A DNA stretch of 64,000 bases from Lachnotalea sp. AF33-28 (GCF_003477885.1 NZ_QUEE01000006.1:217217-281216), one strand, 5' to 3'. Positions 26,750 through 35,495 are shown, counted from the first letter of the stretch. Translations and numbers: made by a program. The notes: generated from the letters alone by a model not told the origin.

Positions 26750-27748
26750 ATGGAAACCGAGAGAATGAACTATGAGGAAAAGGAACTGCATCCCGTAAGC
26801 GGATTTAAGGTGCTTGCCGGAGTCATTCTTGGATTTGCAGTCTCGATTGCCGCCATCGTATTCAGCTGTATCCTGTTAGAGCAGGGTCAAAACGTGCCGG
26901 GCGGCGTGCTGCTGGCGGCAGGGATTGTGCTGTGTGTCCTTCTATGTTTCCTTCTTCCCGGATTTAAGGTGATCAATCCGAGAGAGGCGATCGTGCTGGT
27001 GCTGTTTGGTAATTATTACGGAACCCTGCGCCGGGAAGGATTCTATTGGGTGAATCCCTTCGTGTCCGCTGTAAATCCCACGGTGAAGGCCAGCGCTATC
27101 GCAGTCAATGCGGGAGGAAGCGGCGCCAGCGTGACGCTGGGAGAATCTTCCTTAAGCCGTAAGGTATCTTTGAAAACTATGACGCTGAACAATGAGAAGC
27201 AGAAGGTCAATGATGTGCTTGGCAACCCGATTATCATCGGTACCGTTGTGATTTGGAGAGTGGTGGATCCGACGAAAGCGGTTTTTAATGTCAATAATTA
27301 TAAGTCCTTCCTCTCCATCCAGTGCGATTCCACCGTCCGTAATATCGCAAGGCTTTATCCCTACGACGCATCCGAAGAGGACAGTGACGAGAAATCCTTA
27401 AGAGGGAGCAGCCAGGAAATTGCCGATAAGATGAAAGAGGAGCTGCAGTCCCGCGTGGAAGCTGCCGGCATTGAAATCACGGAAGCCCGCATCACCCATC
27501 TCTCTTACGCTGAGGAGATCGCTGCAGCCATGCTTCAGAGGCAGCAGGCGGTTGCCATAATAGCAGCCCGCAAGAAGATTGTGGAAGGCGCGGTAGGCAT
27601 GGTGGAGATGGCGTTAGAGCAGTTAAGCCAGAACGCCGTGGTGGATCTGGATGAGGAGAGAAAGGCTGCCATGGTCAGCAACCTGCTGGTGGTTCTGTGC
27701 GGCAATAAGGATGCGCAGCCGATCGTGAACAGCGGTTCTATTTATTAA
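26750..27748 (+). CDS. SPFH/Band 7 domain membrane protein
   Basis: Stomatin/flotillin-like membrane scaffold protein. The 332-residue protein has two N-terminal membrane segments (about 22-45 and 52-72), then the SPFH domain beginning FKVINPREAIVLVLFGNYYG, and a helical C-terminus (EIAAAMLQRQQAVAIIAARKKIVEGAVGM) likely to oligomerise. AAGGAGG at 26736-26742 fixes the start; an upstream in-frame ATG at 26708 is not supported. The next small gene encodes an Arc-like protein, a frequent neighbour of this family in Firmicutes. Confidence 0.85.
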   Translation: METERMNYEEKELHPVSGFKVLAGVILGFAVSIAAIVFSCILLEQGQNVPGGVLLAAGIVLCVLLCFLLPGFKVINPREAIVLVLFGNYYGTLRREGFYWVNPFVSAVNPTVKASAIAVNAGGSGASVTLGESSLSRKVSLKTMTLNNEKQKVNDVLGNPIIIGTVVIWRVVDPTKAVFNVNNYKSFLSIQCDSTVRNIARLYPYDASEEDSDEKSLRGSSQEIADKMKEELQSRVEAAGIEITEARITHLSYAEEIAAAMLQRQQAVAIIAARKKIVEGAVGMVEMALEQLSQNAVVDLDEERKAAMVSNLLVVLCGNKDAQPIVNSGSIY

Positions 27749-27779
27749 AACGATCAGAAAGTGAAGGGTGGGATGCGCA

Positions 27780-27959
27780 TTGCCTGAAAAAAACAATGAT
27801 AAAGAGAAAAGTAAAAAGCAGGTTCTGCTTAGGCTCTCTCCCTCACTGTGGAATGAACTGGCGGCCTGGGCGGAGGATGATTTCCGGTCCATTAACGGAC
27901 AGATCGAATACCTGCTGACGGAATGTGTGAAAAAGAGAAAGAAACAGAAAGACGAATAA
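27780..27959 (+). CDS. Arc-like ribbon-helix-helix small protein
   Basis: A 59-residue basic protein whose core, QVLLRLSPSLWNELAAWAED, then DFRSINGQIEYLLTECV, has the strand-helix-helix pattern of Arc-type DNA-binding proteins. The start is taken as TTG 27780, 8 bases after AAGGGTGGG; a GTG at 27768 overlaps that site. It lies 31 bases after the SPFH gene and is probably co-transcribed. Its target may be the palindromes upstream of that gene. Confidence 0.7.
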   Translation: MPEKNNDKEKSKKQVLLRLSPSLWNELAAWAEDDFRSINGQIEYLLTECVKKRKKQKDE

Positions 27960-27961
27960 AG

Positions 27962-28009
27962 AGACAGAGCGCAGAAGCTGTATACATAACTTCTGTGCTC
28001 TGTCTTTCA
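27962..28009 (+). terminator. Terminator of the SPFH operon
   Basis: GACAGAGC and CAGAAG pair with CTTCTG and GCTCTGTC, followed by TTTC; it starts 3 bases after the stop codon. Confidence 0.8.
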
Positions 28010-28033
28010 TTTGTTTTATAAGAAAGTACGGCT

Positions 28034-28080
28034 TATGAAATGAAACACGCTCCGTTTAGGATCGTACTGAGGCGGGAGGA
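28034..28080. repeat. Family B repeat, diverged fragment
   Basis: ACGCTCCGTTTAGGATCGTACTG and GGCGGGAGGA match the left half of the element at 15469 with a few changes. It abuts the end of the KdpE-like gene. Confidence 0.5.
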
Positions 28081-28099
28081 TTGGCTTTTCGACAGATTG

Positions 28100-28801
28100 T
28101 CAGTCTTCCTCCGCCATGCGGTAGCCGACGCCGATTTCCGTGAAGATATACTGGGGGTCACCGGGATTTTTTTCGATTTTACGCCGGATGTTGGCCATAT
28201 TGACCCGCAGAATCTGGTTGTTGTGGTCCGCGTAAGGTCCCCAGATCCTGGTGATGATGGAATCGTAGGTCAGCACCCGCCCCGCATTTTTGGCGAGCAG
28301 GGATACGAGTTTGTACTCTATCTGCGTCAGATGGACATCCTTTTCATCCACAAATACGATCCGTTTGTCAAAATCGATTACAAGGTCCTTCACCTGAAAG
28401 ATATTTTTCTGGCGTCCGGCGCCTCCTGCATCCGGGCTGTGGCGGATCGCGGTGCGGATGCGGGCCAGCAGCTCCGACGTGCCGAAAGGCTTGGTGATAT
28501 AATCGTCGGCGCCCAGATCCAGCGCCGCCACCTTTTCTTTTTCCTGGGTGCGGGCAGAGATTACGATGACCGGGATGCCTGACCAGCTCCTGACCTGCTT
28601 CAGCACCTCTGTTCCGTCAATATCGGGCAGCCCCAGATCTAACAGAACGATATCCGGGCAGTGCGAGGTGATGACGGAGAGCGCTTCACGTCCGGAAGCA
28701 CAGGCGAAAGTCCTGTAGCTGTTGGCCCGAAGCGTGGCCTCCATAAAGCTGCGGATGTTTTGTTCATCCTCGATGATCAGAATGGTAACTCTATTTGCCA
28801 T
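28100..28801 (-). CDS. KdpE-like OmpR-family response regulator
   Basis: A 233-residue regulator: receiver domain with E11/D12, phosphoacceptor Asp55 in IVLLDLGLPD and Lys in ITKPFGTSELLARI, then a winged helix (SLLAKNAGRVLTYDSIITRIWG). The start at 28801 is fixed by AAGGAGA on the minus strand; longer in-frame extensions lie inside the kinase gene and are rejected. It overlaps the kinase by 11 bases. KdpE of other bacteria controls potassium uptake; no potassium transporter is nearby. Confidence 0.88.
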   Translation of the reverse strand: MANRVTILIIEDEQNIRSFMEATLRANSYRTFACASGREALSVITSHCPDIVLLDLGLPDIDGTEVLKQVRSWSGIPVIVISARTQEKEKVAALDLGADDYITKPFGTSELLARIRTAIRHSPDAGGAGRQKNIFQVKDLVIDFDKRIVFVDEKDVHLTQIEYKLVSLLAKNAGRVLTYDSIITRIWGPYADHNNQILRVNMANIRRKIEKNPGDPQYIFTEIGVGYRMAEED

Positions 28802-30335
28802 AATCAGATTCTCCTTCATAGGGTAGCGTAAATGTGAATACTGCTCCGTCCGGATGGTTGGCTGCGGTGATGGTCCCGCCGTGGGAATGGATGATGGTTT
28901 TGCAGATGGAGAGGCCGATGCCCATACCCTTGGACGCGTCGCTGCTGCCGCTTTCATAGCCGGCGCTTCCGTCAAACAGCGTGGGCAGCAAATCTTCCCG
29001 CAGGCCGGTGCCGTAATCTTTCACTTCAAAACGGATATGATCACTCATTTCTGTTACATTCAGCTCGATGGGACGGTCCGTGTGGGAATGCTTGACCGCG
29101 TTTTCCAGCAGATTGATGATCACCTGTTCAATTAACGTGGCATCCATGGACACCATCAGGAAATCCGCCGGGATATGCACGGTGACCGCTGCCTGGGGCA
29201 GCCTCTTTTTCAGCCGCAGCACCGCTTCGGATACAACCTCCTCAAGCGGTTCGGGATGTTTGTTGACATTGGCGTTTTCATTGTTGATCCTTGTGACAGT
29301 GAGCAGGTTTTCCACCATGTTTAACAGCCAGTTGGAATCCTCATGGATCTGGCCAATCAGCGCGTCCTTGTCGGATTCGCTTAAGTAATCCTTCGCCTCC
29401 AGATAAGTGGCGCTGGAGCCGATCATGCTGGTAAGCGGGGTGCGCAGGTCGTGGGATACGGCGCGAAGAAGGTTGGCACGGGTCTTTTCCTTTTCGCTTT
29501 CAATGGCCAGTTTTTGGTGCGTGTCCGAAAGGCGCTGCTTTTCCATAGCCATCACAACCTGGGGAATCATCAGGTTTAAAAATGTGAGCGCGTCGGGGCG
29601 CAGCGGCTTGCCTGCCGCACAGCCGATTCCCAGCACGCTGAGCACATCCTCGCCCGATAAAAACGGAAGATACAGGCAGGAAGATGACAGTGGATTTGCG
29701 GTGCCGATACCCGACGGCCTGCCGGATACATAGGCCTGATGGGCCGCCTGGCGTTCTTCCTTAAGCAGAAAAACGGAGGAAACTCCCCGGGCCTGCGGCT
29801 GGGCCGCCGGCCCGGAACTCATGATCGGATCCTCTGTGTACAGGATGACGGGGGAACCGGTGAATGTGTACAGGTAATCCAGCGTAAGCGTGATGATTTG
29901 GGGTATATCTTCTGCGGTGAGCAGGCTGCGGCTGATCTCATTGAGCTGCTGCATGACCTTTTCGCGTTCAGCGGTGATGCGGGCCTGCTCCTTCACCTGT
30001 GCGGTGGCGGCGCTCGTAATCAGCGAGATGGCAAGCATGCCGATGAAGGTTATGGGATAGCCGCTCCTGGTGAAATCCAACTGCATAAAGGGATAGGTGA
30101 AAAAGAAATTTACTCCGATGACACCGGCGACAGAAGCCAGGACACCCCAGAGATGTCCGGAGGTATAACGGGCGACCAGCACCACAAACAGCATGTATAC
30201 CACGGCTACATTGGTGGTGTTCTGTGTGGTTTCCGTAAACAGATAGGAGATTAAGGTTGCCAGGGCCAGCAATACGGCGGTGATACCTGGATCGAAAGCC
30301 TTGTGCTGCCGGATATTTTTTGAAAGAGCGTACAT
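28791..30335 (-). CDS. KdpD-like sensor histidine kinase without N-terminal KdpD/Usp domains
   Basis: A 514-residue kinase corresponding to the C-terminal part of KdpD. It begins with a four-helix DUF4118 membrane block (about 17-113), then a GAF-like region (about 135-265), and kinase core with His295 in AVSHDLRTPLTSMIG, N box NLLENAVKHS and KGMGIGLSIC. The roughly 400-residue cytoplasmic Kdp/Usp sensor region of E. coli KdpD is absent. An AAAGGA site supports the start. It is divergent from the Na/Pi transporter gene. Confidence 0.88.
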   Translation of the reverse strand: MYALSKNIRQHKAFDPGITAVLLALATLISYLFTETTQNTTNVAVVYMLFVVLVARYTSGHLWGVLASVAGVIGVNFFFTYPFMQLDFTRSGYPITFIGMLAISLITSAATAQVKEQARITAEREKVMQQLNEISRSLLTAEDIPQIITLTLDYLYTFTGSPVILYTEDPIMSSGPAAQPQARGVSSVFLLKEERQAAHQAYVSGRPSGIGTANPLSSSCLYLPFLSGEDVLSVLGIGCAAGKPLRPDALTFLNLMIPQVVMAMEKQRLSDTHQKLAIESEKEKTRANLLRAVSHDLRTPLTSMIGSSATYLEAKDYLSESDKDALIGQIHEDSNWLLNMVENLLTVTRINNENANVNKHPEPLEEVVSEAVLRLKKRLPQAAVTVHIPADFLMVSMDATLIEQVIINLLENAVKHSHTDRPIELNVTEMSDHIRFEVKDYGTGLREDLLPTLFDGSAGYESGSSDASKGMGIGLSICKTIIHSHGGTITAANHPDGAVFTFTLPYEGESDYGK

Positions 30336-30534
30336 AGCGGGTTCCTTTCCTGAACAGTCGGATGATCATAATTTATGCACTAACATTATACTACCTTTTT
30401 TGGGAAAGACCAAGGAATGATCGTAAAGAACATGTTAAGAATTGCCTGCAGCACTTGCTAAGGCCGTTAAAAGATGGTAAGTTACGGATGGCTTAAGCCG
30501 CAATAAGTTGCCCAAAACAGGTATCAGCGCAGGA

Positions 30535-30574
30535 TTTCCCGAATAAACGTTAAAGAAGAGTTTATTTTGGGAAA
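30535..30574 (+). promoter_or_regulatory. Hairpin covering the ribosome site of the Na/Pi transporter gene
   Basis: TTTCCC (30535-30540) and AATAAAC pair with GTTTATT and GGGAAA (30569-30574). The 3' arm is part of GGGAAAGG, the only ribosome site before ATG 30583, so the fold would hide it. Nothing else is recognised in the 247-base gap 30336-30582 apart from this. Confidence 0.4.
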
Positions 30575-30582
30575 GGTTTTCT

Positions 30583-31566
30583 ATGAAAACTGCAGATTTT
30601 TTAATGCTGCTGACCGGCCTGTCCCTCTTTTTATACGGCATGCAGATGATGGAGGAGGGGCTCTTGACGGCGGCGGGAGACCGCATGAAAAAGCTGATTG
30701 CGGTGTTGGCCGGCGGGAGGGCGAGAGGCGTGCTCATAGGCACGCTGGTGACGGCGGTCATCCAGTCCTCTTCGGCTATGACGGTCATGGTTGTCGGCTT
30801 TGTAAACAGCGGTATGATGACGCTGTATCAGGCGGTGTGGATCATCATGGGAGCCAATATCGGAACTACGGTTACAGGACAGCTGATCGCTCTGAATCTG
30901 GGCGCACTCGCTCCGATACTGGCATTTACCGGCGTGATCCTGGTAGTATTTGTGAAAAGGCCCGCCGCGAAAAGCGCAGGGGAGATGTTTGCAGGGCTGG
31001 GCGTGCTTTTGATCGGCATGGAGATTATGGGGCGCGCTATGCTGCCGCTGCAGAATTCCCCGCTGTTTCTTAAGTGGATGACAACCTTTCGAAATCCGTT
31101 TATCGGTGTGCTGGCAGGGACCGTATTTACGGCGCTGATACAATCCTCCTCCGCTTCCGTGGGGATACTGCAGATGCTGGCTTCTTCCGGCATGATCGGC
31201 CTGGGGGACGCGGTTTATGTGGTGTGCGGACAGAATATCGGTACCTGCGTTACCGCAATGCTCGCAGCGATCGGCACCAGCACCGATGCAAAAAGGACGA
31301 CGGTGATCCATGTGCTGTTCAATGTGATCGGAACGGTGATATTTATTGCCCTGTGTGTTCTGACACCGTTCACAGACCTCGTGCGTCTGCTGTCGCCTGA
31401 AAATCCGTCCATGCAGATCGCAAATATACATACCATATTTAATGTGGTGACAACTCTGGCATTGCTGCCCTTCGGGAAGCGGATGGCGGATTGGGCGGTG
31501 AAAATTCTCCCTGACCGCTCGCCGGATAACAGAGTGGAAACAGCAAAAAGAAGGAGCAGAAAATAA
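30583..31566 (+). CDS. Na/Pi cotransporter family protein (NptA/PhoU-less type)
   Basis: A 327-residue membrane protein with the two inverted repeats of the sodium-phosphate symporter family, each carrying the QSSSA motif (QSSSAMTVMVVGFVNSGMM near 65-83, QSSSASVGILQMLASSGMI near 187-205) and GANIGTTVTGQ or GQNIGTCVTAM. The C-terminal PhoU-like domain of larger members is missing. It is followed 6 bases later by the DUF368 gene, likely in the same transcript. Confidence 0.88.
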   Translation: MKTADFLMLLTGLSLFLYGMQMMEEGLLTAAGDRMKKLIAVLAGGRARGVLIGTLVTAVIQSSSAMTVMVVGFVNSGMMTLYQAVWIIMGANIGTTVTGQLIALNLGALAPILAFTGVILVVFVKRPAAKSAGEMFAGLGVLLIGMEIMGRAMLPLQNSPLFLKWMTTFRNPFIGVLAGTVFTALIQSSSASVGILQMLASSGMIGLGDAVYVVCGQNIGTCVTAMLAAIGTSTDAKRTTVIHVLFNVIGTVIFIALCVLTPFTDLVRLLSPENPSMQIANIHTIFNVVTTLALLPFGKRMADWAVKILPDRSPDNRVETAKRRSRK

Positions 31567-31572
31567 ACAGTT

Positions 31573-32436
31573 ATGAACCGAGCAAAAAGACTTATAAAAG
31601 AACTGATGAAAGGCATTATCATCGGAGTGGCCAATATCATACCGGGTGTCAGCGGCGGTACGATGGCAGTGTCCATGGGTATTTACGATAAACTAATCTC
31701 TGCCATAACAAATATCTTCAAGGATTTTAAGAACAGCATAAAAACACTGTGCCCTTATCTGGCCGGCATGCTGCTGGGAATAGTGGGGCTGTCCTTTGTG
31801 ATTGAATGGCTTTTCGGCCATTATCCCTTTCAGACCAATATGTTGTTTATCGGTTTGATCGTCGGATGTCTGCCGATTATAGTGAAAAAGGTGAAAGGGA
31901 AAAAGTTCAATGCAGGATATGCGCTGGCGTTTGCCCTATTCTTCCTGCTCGTGATCGGCATGACCTGGTTTGGCAACACCTCCGGACGGCAGGTGGAGCT
32001 TAAGACAGGGATACTGGACGGTCTGATTCTCGCGGCTGTGGGCCTTATCGCTTCGGCCACGATGGTGATTCCCGGTGTCAGCGGTTCCATGGTGCTGACC
32101 ATCATGGGCTACTATATGCCGGTGGTAAAGGAGATCAACCAGTTTATACTTTCCGTGACCGGCGGAAATGTTGAAGGCATTTTGCACGGTCTGGGAATCC
32201 TTGTGCCCTTTGGAATCGGAGTGGTGCTGGGGATCTTTCTGATCGCCAAGCTGATCGAGTTCATTTTCTCAAAGGCGGAGACCGTGGCATATTATGCCAT
32301 ATTGGGTCTGATTATCGCATCCCCCATCGCAATTTTGATGAAGTCGGATCTGGCCGGCCTAAGCGTGCTGCCGGTGGTGACAGGCGTTGCCGCGCTTTGC
32401 GCGGGGCTCTTTGTGGCCGGTAAGCTGGGCGAGTAG
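31573..32436 (+). CDS. DUF368 family protein, PopT-like undecaprenyl-phosphate translocase
   Basis: A 287-residue polytopic membrane protein with the two family motifs NIIPGVSGGTMAVSMG (near 20-35) and MVIPGVSGSMVLTIMGYY (near 162-179), which mark the inverted halves of DUF368. Members in other bacteria return the lipid carrier undecaprenyl phosphate across the membrane for cell-wall synthesis; that role is assumed here by family. The ribosome site is weak, so translation may be coupled to the preceding gene. Confidence 0.85.
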   Translation: MNRAKRLIKELMKGIIIGVANIIPGVSGGTMAVSMGIYDKLISAITNIFKDFKNSIKTLCPYLAGMLLGIVGLSFVIEWLFGHYPFQTNMLFIGLIVGCLPIIVKKVKGKKFNAGYALAFALFFLLVIGMTWFGNTSGRQVELKTGILDGLILAAVGLIASATMVIPGVSGSMVLTIMGYYMPVVKEINQFILSVTGGNVEGILHGLGILVPFGIGVVLGIFLIAKLIEFIFSKAETVAYYAILGLIIASPIAILMKSDLAGLSVLPVVTGVAALCAGLFVAGKLGE

Positions 32437-32470
32437 ATGTACTGGTACCGGGTTGTTGGAATGATTTTCA

Positions 32471-32513
32471 GGTATGCGCAGGTCATCAGCCTTCGGCTGG
32501 TGACAAGAAAGGA
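32471..32513 (+). repeat. Ribosome-site-proximal hairpin, family D (copy 2)
   Basis: GGTATGCGCAG leads into GTCATCAGCC-TTC-GGCTGGTGAC (32482-32504), then AAGAAAGGA. The next gene starts at 32530, unusually far (16 bases) from that ribosome site. Shares its layout with 19697-19740 and 56067-56112. Confidence 0.55.
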
Positions 32514-32529
32514 TTGTGTGATTTAAATA

Positions 32530-33783
32530 ATGGAAAGTGACAGTATCCCCCTTATATTCGTATTAGCAGGACTGATCATGATGTCGGCCTATTTCTCGGC
32601 CACGGAGACGGCGTATTCTACCTTTAACAGGCTGAAGTTAAAAAACATGGCGGCGGGCGGTAACCGGAGAGCGGCGCTGGTATTGAAGCAGTCGGAGAGC
32701 TACGACAGTCTGCTTTCCACGATACTGATCGGAAACAATATCGTAAATATCGCCTCGGCGTCTCTGGCAACCGTTATATTCACGAAGTATTTCGGAGACG
32801 CCGGTGTGACGGTATCCACTGTGGTGATGACCGTTCTGGTGCTGATCTTCGGGGAAATATCGCCTAAGAGCATCGCCAGGGATATGCCGGACCGGTTTGC
32901 CATGTTTTCCGCCCCGATACTGGGGGTGCTGCTTAAGCTCTTATCACCGGTGAACTACATATTCATGCAGTGGAAAAAGGTGCTGTCAAAACTCTTTAAA
33001 TCCGGGGATGACAGATCTATCACGGATGAGGAGCTGCTGACCATGGTGGAAGAGGCCGAAGACTGCGGTGGCATCAATGAACAGGAGAGCGAGCTGATCC
33101 GCAGCGCCATCGAGTTTAAGGATCTGGATGTGGTGGATGTGATCACCCCGCGGATCGCTGTGGCGGCCGTGCCGCTGGATGCGGATGAGCAGGAGGTCGC
33201 ACGGATCTTTCGGGAAACCGGCTTTTCCAGACTCCCTGTTTACCGGCAGAATATCGATCACATCGTTGGGATCCTGCATGAAAAAGATTTTCATAATTAT
33301 GTGCTGCATTCCGAAAAGAGGATCGCGGATGCGATGACGCCGCCTGTGCTGGTGCCTCCGTCCACCAAGATATCCAAGCTCATGAAGCTTTTACAGGCCT
33401 CTAAATCCCATCTGGCCGTTGTGCTGGATGAGTACGGGCAGACAGAGGGTATTGTCACATTAGAAGATATCATTGAAGAGCTGGTGGGGGAAATCTGGGA
33501 CGAACATGACCGGGTGGTTCTGGATATGGTAAAAATTTCGGACAAAGAATACAGGGTGCTGGCCGCTGCCAGCCTGGATAAGGTTTTTGATGAGCTGGGT
33601 GTTACGGAGGAGGACGAAGAGTCCGCCACGGTCGGAGGCTGGATCACAAAGCTCTGTGAACGGATCCCCGCACAGGGAGAGCAGTTTACTTGGAAAAACC
33701 TTCAAATTACTATAACGAAATCGGACAGCAAGCACATAGAGGAGATTTTAGTCAAAATTCAGGAAACTGAAAATGCGGCTTGA
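32530..33783 (+). CDS. CNNM/CorC-type membrane protein with CBS domains (hemolysin-C family)
   Basis: A 417-residue protein: DUF21 membrane domain (about 1-180, three or four helices, starting FSATETAYSTFNRLKLKNM), a CBS pair (about 205-325; MTPPVLVPPSTKISKLMKLLQ and LAVVLDEYGQTEGIVTLEDI), and a C-terminal CorC/HlyC transporter-associated domain (about 340-415). Family members act in Mg2+ or Co2+ efflux or homeostasis; older 'hemolysin' labels are misleading. No in-frame start exists upstream because a stop lies two codons before ATG 32530. Confidence 0.9.
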   Translation: MESDSIPLIFVLAGLIMMSAYFSATETAYSTFNRLKLKNMAAGGNRRAALVLKQSESYDSLLSTILIGNNIVNIASASLATVIFTKYFGDAGVTVSTVVMTVLVLIFGEISPKSIARDMPDRFAMFSAPILGVLLKLLSPVNYIFMQWKKVLSKLFKSGDDRSITDEELLTMVEEAEDCGGINEQESELIRSAIEFKDLDVVDVITPRIAVAAVPLDADEQEVARIFRETGFSRLPVYRQNIDHIVGILHEKDFHNYVLHSEKRIADAMTPPVLVPPSTKISKLMKLLQASKSHLAVVLDEYGQTEGIVTLEDIIEELVGEIWDEHDRVVLDMVKISDKEYRVLAAASLDKVFDELGVTEEDEESATVGGWITKLCERIPAQGEQFTWKNLQITITKSDSKHIEEILVKIQETENAA

Positions 33784-33808
33784 CAAATGAAAGAACAGCG
33801 GATATAAT
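33780..33808 (+). promoter_or_regulatory. Promoter of the tyrS T-box leader
   Basis: TTGACA (33780-33785) and TATAAT (33803-33808), 17-base spacing. The -35 overlaps the stop codon of the preceding gene. Confidence 0.8.
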
Positions 33809-33829
33809 CTTAGAAAACTGAATAGCGAA

Positions 33830-34143
33830 ACGGCGGCAGCGACATGCTGCCGCCGTCAGAGATAGAAAAGCGATGAAAAGAAGAAGTAATGATCAGGATG
33901 CCGAACAGAAAGTGACCGGTTGATGAGAGGTGCATGGATACTGATTATGAATACATCTTGGAGCTTCACACCGAAAGGCTTGCCCGGTAGGCTGTGACGG
34001 AACCCTGCACACGTTATAGTGCTAGAGTATTACCCATTTTCTATGGAGTACTCAAAGAGGCAGACAGCGCGAGCTGTCTGTAAAATAAAGGTGGTAACAC
34101 GGGAGCTGACTCTCGTCCTTTTGCATAGGACGGGAGTTTTTTT
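33830..34143 (+). ncRNA. T-box leader (tyrosine) with terminator
   Basis: tRNA-sensing leader of tyrS. A 5' hairpin (33830-33856, 11 perfect pairs) precedes stem I; the specifier loop reads GAATACATC with the Tyr codon UAC at 33952-33954. The T-box motif AAAGGTGGTAACACGG is at 34087-34102. The terminator follows: TCGTCCT pairs with AGGACGGGAG (about 34111-34136), then seven or more T. Uncharged tRNA-Tyr should stabilise the antiterminator and allow tyrS expression. Confidence 0.9.
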
Positions 34144-34163
34144 GTTCTATAGAATCATACGCT

Positions 34164-34240
34164 TATTGAACAAAAAAACTCCGCTTAGGATCGCACTGCG
34201 TCAGGAATGCACTTTGTCACCAGAGCGACCCGCCGCAGGC
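34164..34240. repeat. Family B repeat, partial copy
   Basis: Starts TATTGAACAAAAAAACTCCG and matches the element at 15469 through GCGACCCGCCGCAGGC (about 34225-34240). The right-hand inverted end is missing. It lies inside the tyrS leader transcript between terminator and start codon. Confidence 0.65.
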
Positions 34241-34289
34241 ATCAACATCCTTTTCTGTCTGAAGAAATCAATCAAAGGAGAGTATCAAA

Positions 34290-35495
34290 ATGAAAACAGT
34301 GGATGAAGAGATGAGGATTATCACAAAAGGCGTAAACATGCTGGTAAACGAAGAGGAGCTGCGCCAGAAACTGATCCGCTCCAGACAGGAAGGAAAAGGG
34401 CTGGTGGTAAAGCTGGGGCTGGATCCCAGCGCGCCGGACATTCATCTGGGCCATGCGGTGGTCCTAAGAAAGATCCGCCAGATGCAGGACCTGGGGCATA
34501 CTGCCGTAATTGTGATCGGCGATTTCACCGGCCGGATCGGCGATCCCAGCGGCAAATCCAAGGGCAGAAACGCGCTGTCCAAAGAGCAGGTTGAGGAGAA
34601 TGCCAGGACGTATTTTGAGCAGATCTTCCGCGTGCTGGATAAGGAGAAGACCGTTGTGCGTTACAACAGCGAGTGGCTGGCCGGACTGAATTTTGAGGAA
34701 ATCTTAAGGCTGGCCTCGGTGACCACAGTCGCGCGTATGCTGGAGAGGGATGATTTTCAGAACCGCTACCGCAGCAATGTGCCTATCGGACTGCATGAAT
34801 TCTTTTACCCTCTGATGCAGGCATATGATTCTGTGGAGCTGAAGGCGGATATTGAGATGGGCGGTTCCGATCAGACTTTCAATATCCTGATGGGCAGAAC
34901 GTTGCAGAAGGCCATGGGAATGGAACCGCAGATCGCCATGTTTATGCCGCTTCTGGAAGGGCTGGACGGTGTGGAAAAGATGAGCAAGAGCCTGGGTAAT
35001 TATATCGGTGTTTCAGAGCCCGCCAATATTATATTCAAGAAGGTGATGGAGATCCCGGATTCCCTGATTGTAAGGTACTTTGAGCTGGCCACGGACGAAC
35101 ATCCGGATACGGTCGAAGAGATAAAGAAAGAACTGGAAACGGGGAAAAATCCCAGAGATGTGAAATACCGCCTGGCTTCAATCATTACCGGTCTGTACAG
35201 CAGTGATGAGGAGACGCAGCAGGCCATGGAGTACTATGACCGCGCATTCAGCCAAAAAAAGATCCCGGATCAGATCCCGGAACTCTTGATCGATCCTGAA
35301 AAGGACCGGCTGTCGGACATCGTGCCGCTGCTTACAGAGCACGGTTTTGCGGCCAGCAACAGTGAATTTAAGAGGGTATTAAAGCAGGGCGGCGTGTCGA
35401 TCAATCAGGAAAAGGCGGAGGACCTGGATGTGGTGATGGTAAACGGGGATGTGCTGAAAATCGGGAAGAAAGTTTTTGTGAGAATCGTCAAATAG
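34290..35495 (+). CDS. tyrS: Tyrosyl-tRNA synthetase
   Basis: Charges tRNA-Tyr. The 401-residue class I synthetase has HLGH (52-55) as HIGH motif, IGDFTGRIGDPSGKS, tyrosine-site YPLMQAYDS and GGSDQTFNI, KMSKS (230-234), and a C-terminal S4 RNA-binding domain (about 335-400). AAAGGAGA lies 8 bases before the start. Expression is set by the T-box leader upstream. Confidence 0.95.
   Translation: MKTVDEEMRIITKGVNMLVNEEELRQKLIRSRQEGKGLVVKLGLDPSAPDIHLGHAVVLRKIRQMQDLGHTAVIVIGDFTGRIGDPSGKSKGRNALSKEQVEENARTYFEQIFRVLDKEKTVVRYNSEWLAGLNFEEILRLASVTTVARMLERDDFQNRYRSNVPIGLHEFFYPLMQAYDSVELKADIEMGGSDQTFNILMGRTLQKAMGMEPQIAMFMPLLEGLDGVEKMSKSLGNYIGVSEPANIIFKKVMEIPDSLIVRYFELATDEHPDTVEEIKKELETGKNPRDVKYRLASIITGLYSSDEETQQAMEYYDRAFSQKKIPDQIPELLIDPEKDRLSDIVPLLTEHGFAASNSEFKRVLKQGGVSINQEKAEDLDVVMVNGDVLKIGKKVFVRIVK

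Noticed and set aside
28802..28975. 58-residue N-terminal extension of the KdpE-like regulator
   Set aside because: It lies inside the kinase gene and reads as low-complexity sequence; ATG 28801 has a good ribosome site and begins the receiver domain.
28791..30335. Truncated kdpD pseudogene
   Set aside because: The frame is intact with a good start site and all kinase motifs; short DUF4118 kinases are a normal form.
34019..34306. 95-codon frame across the tyrS leader
   Set aside because: It covers the T-box motif and terminator, which explain the sequence better.
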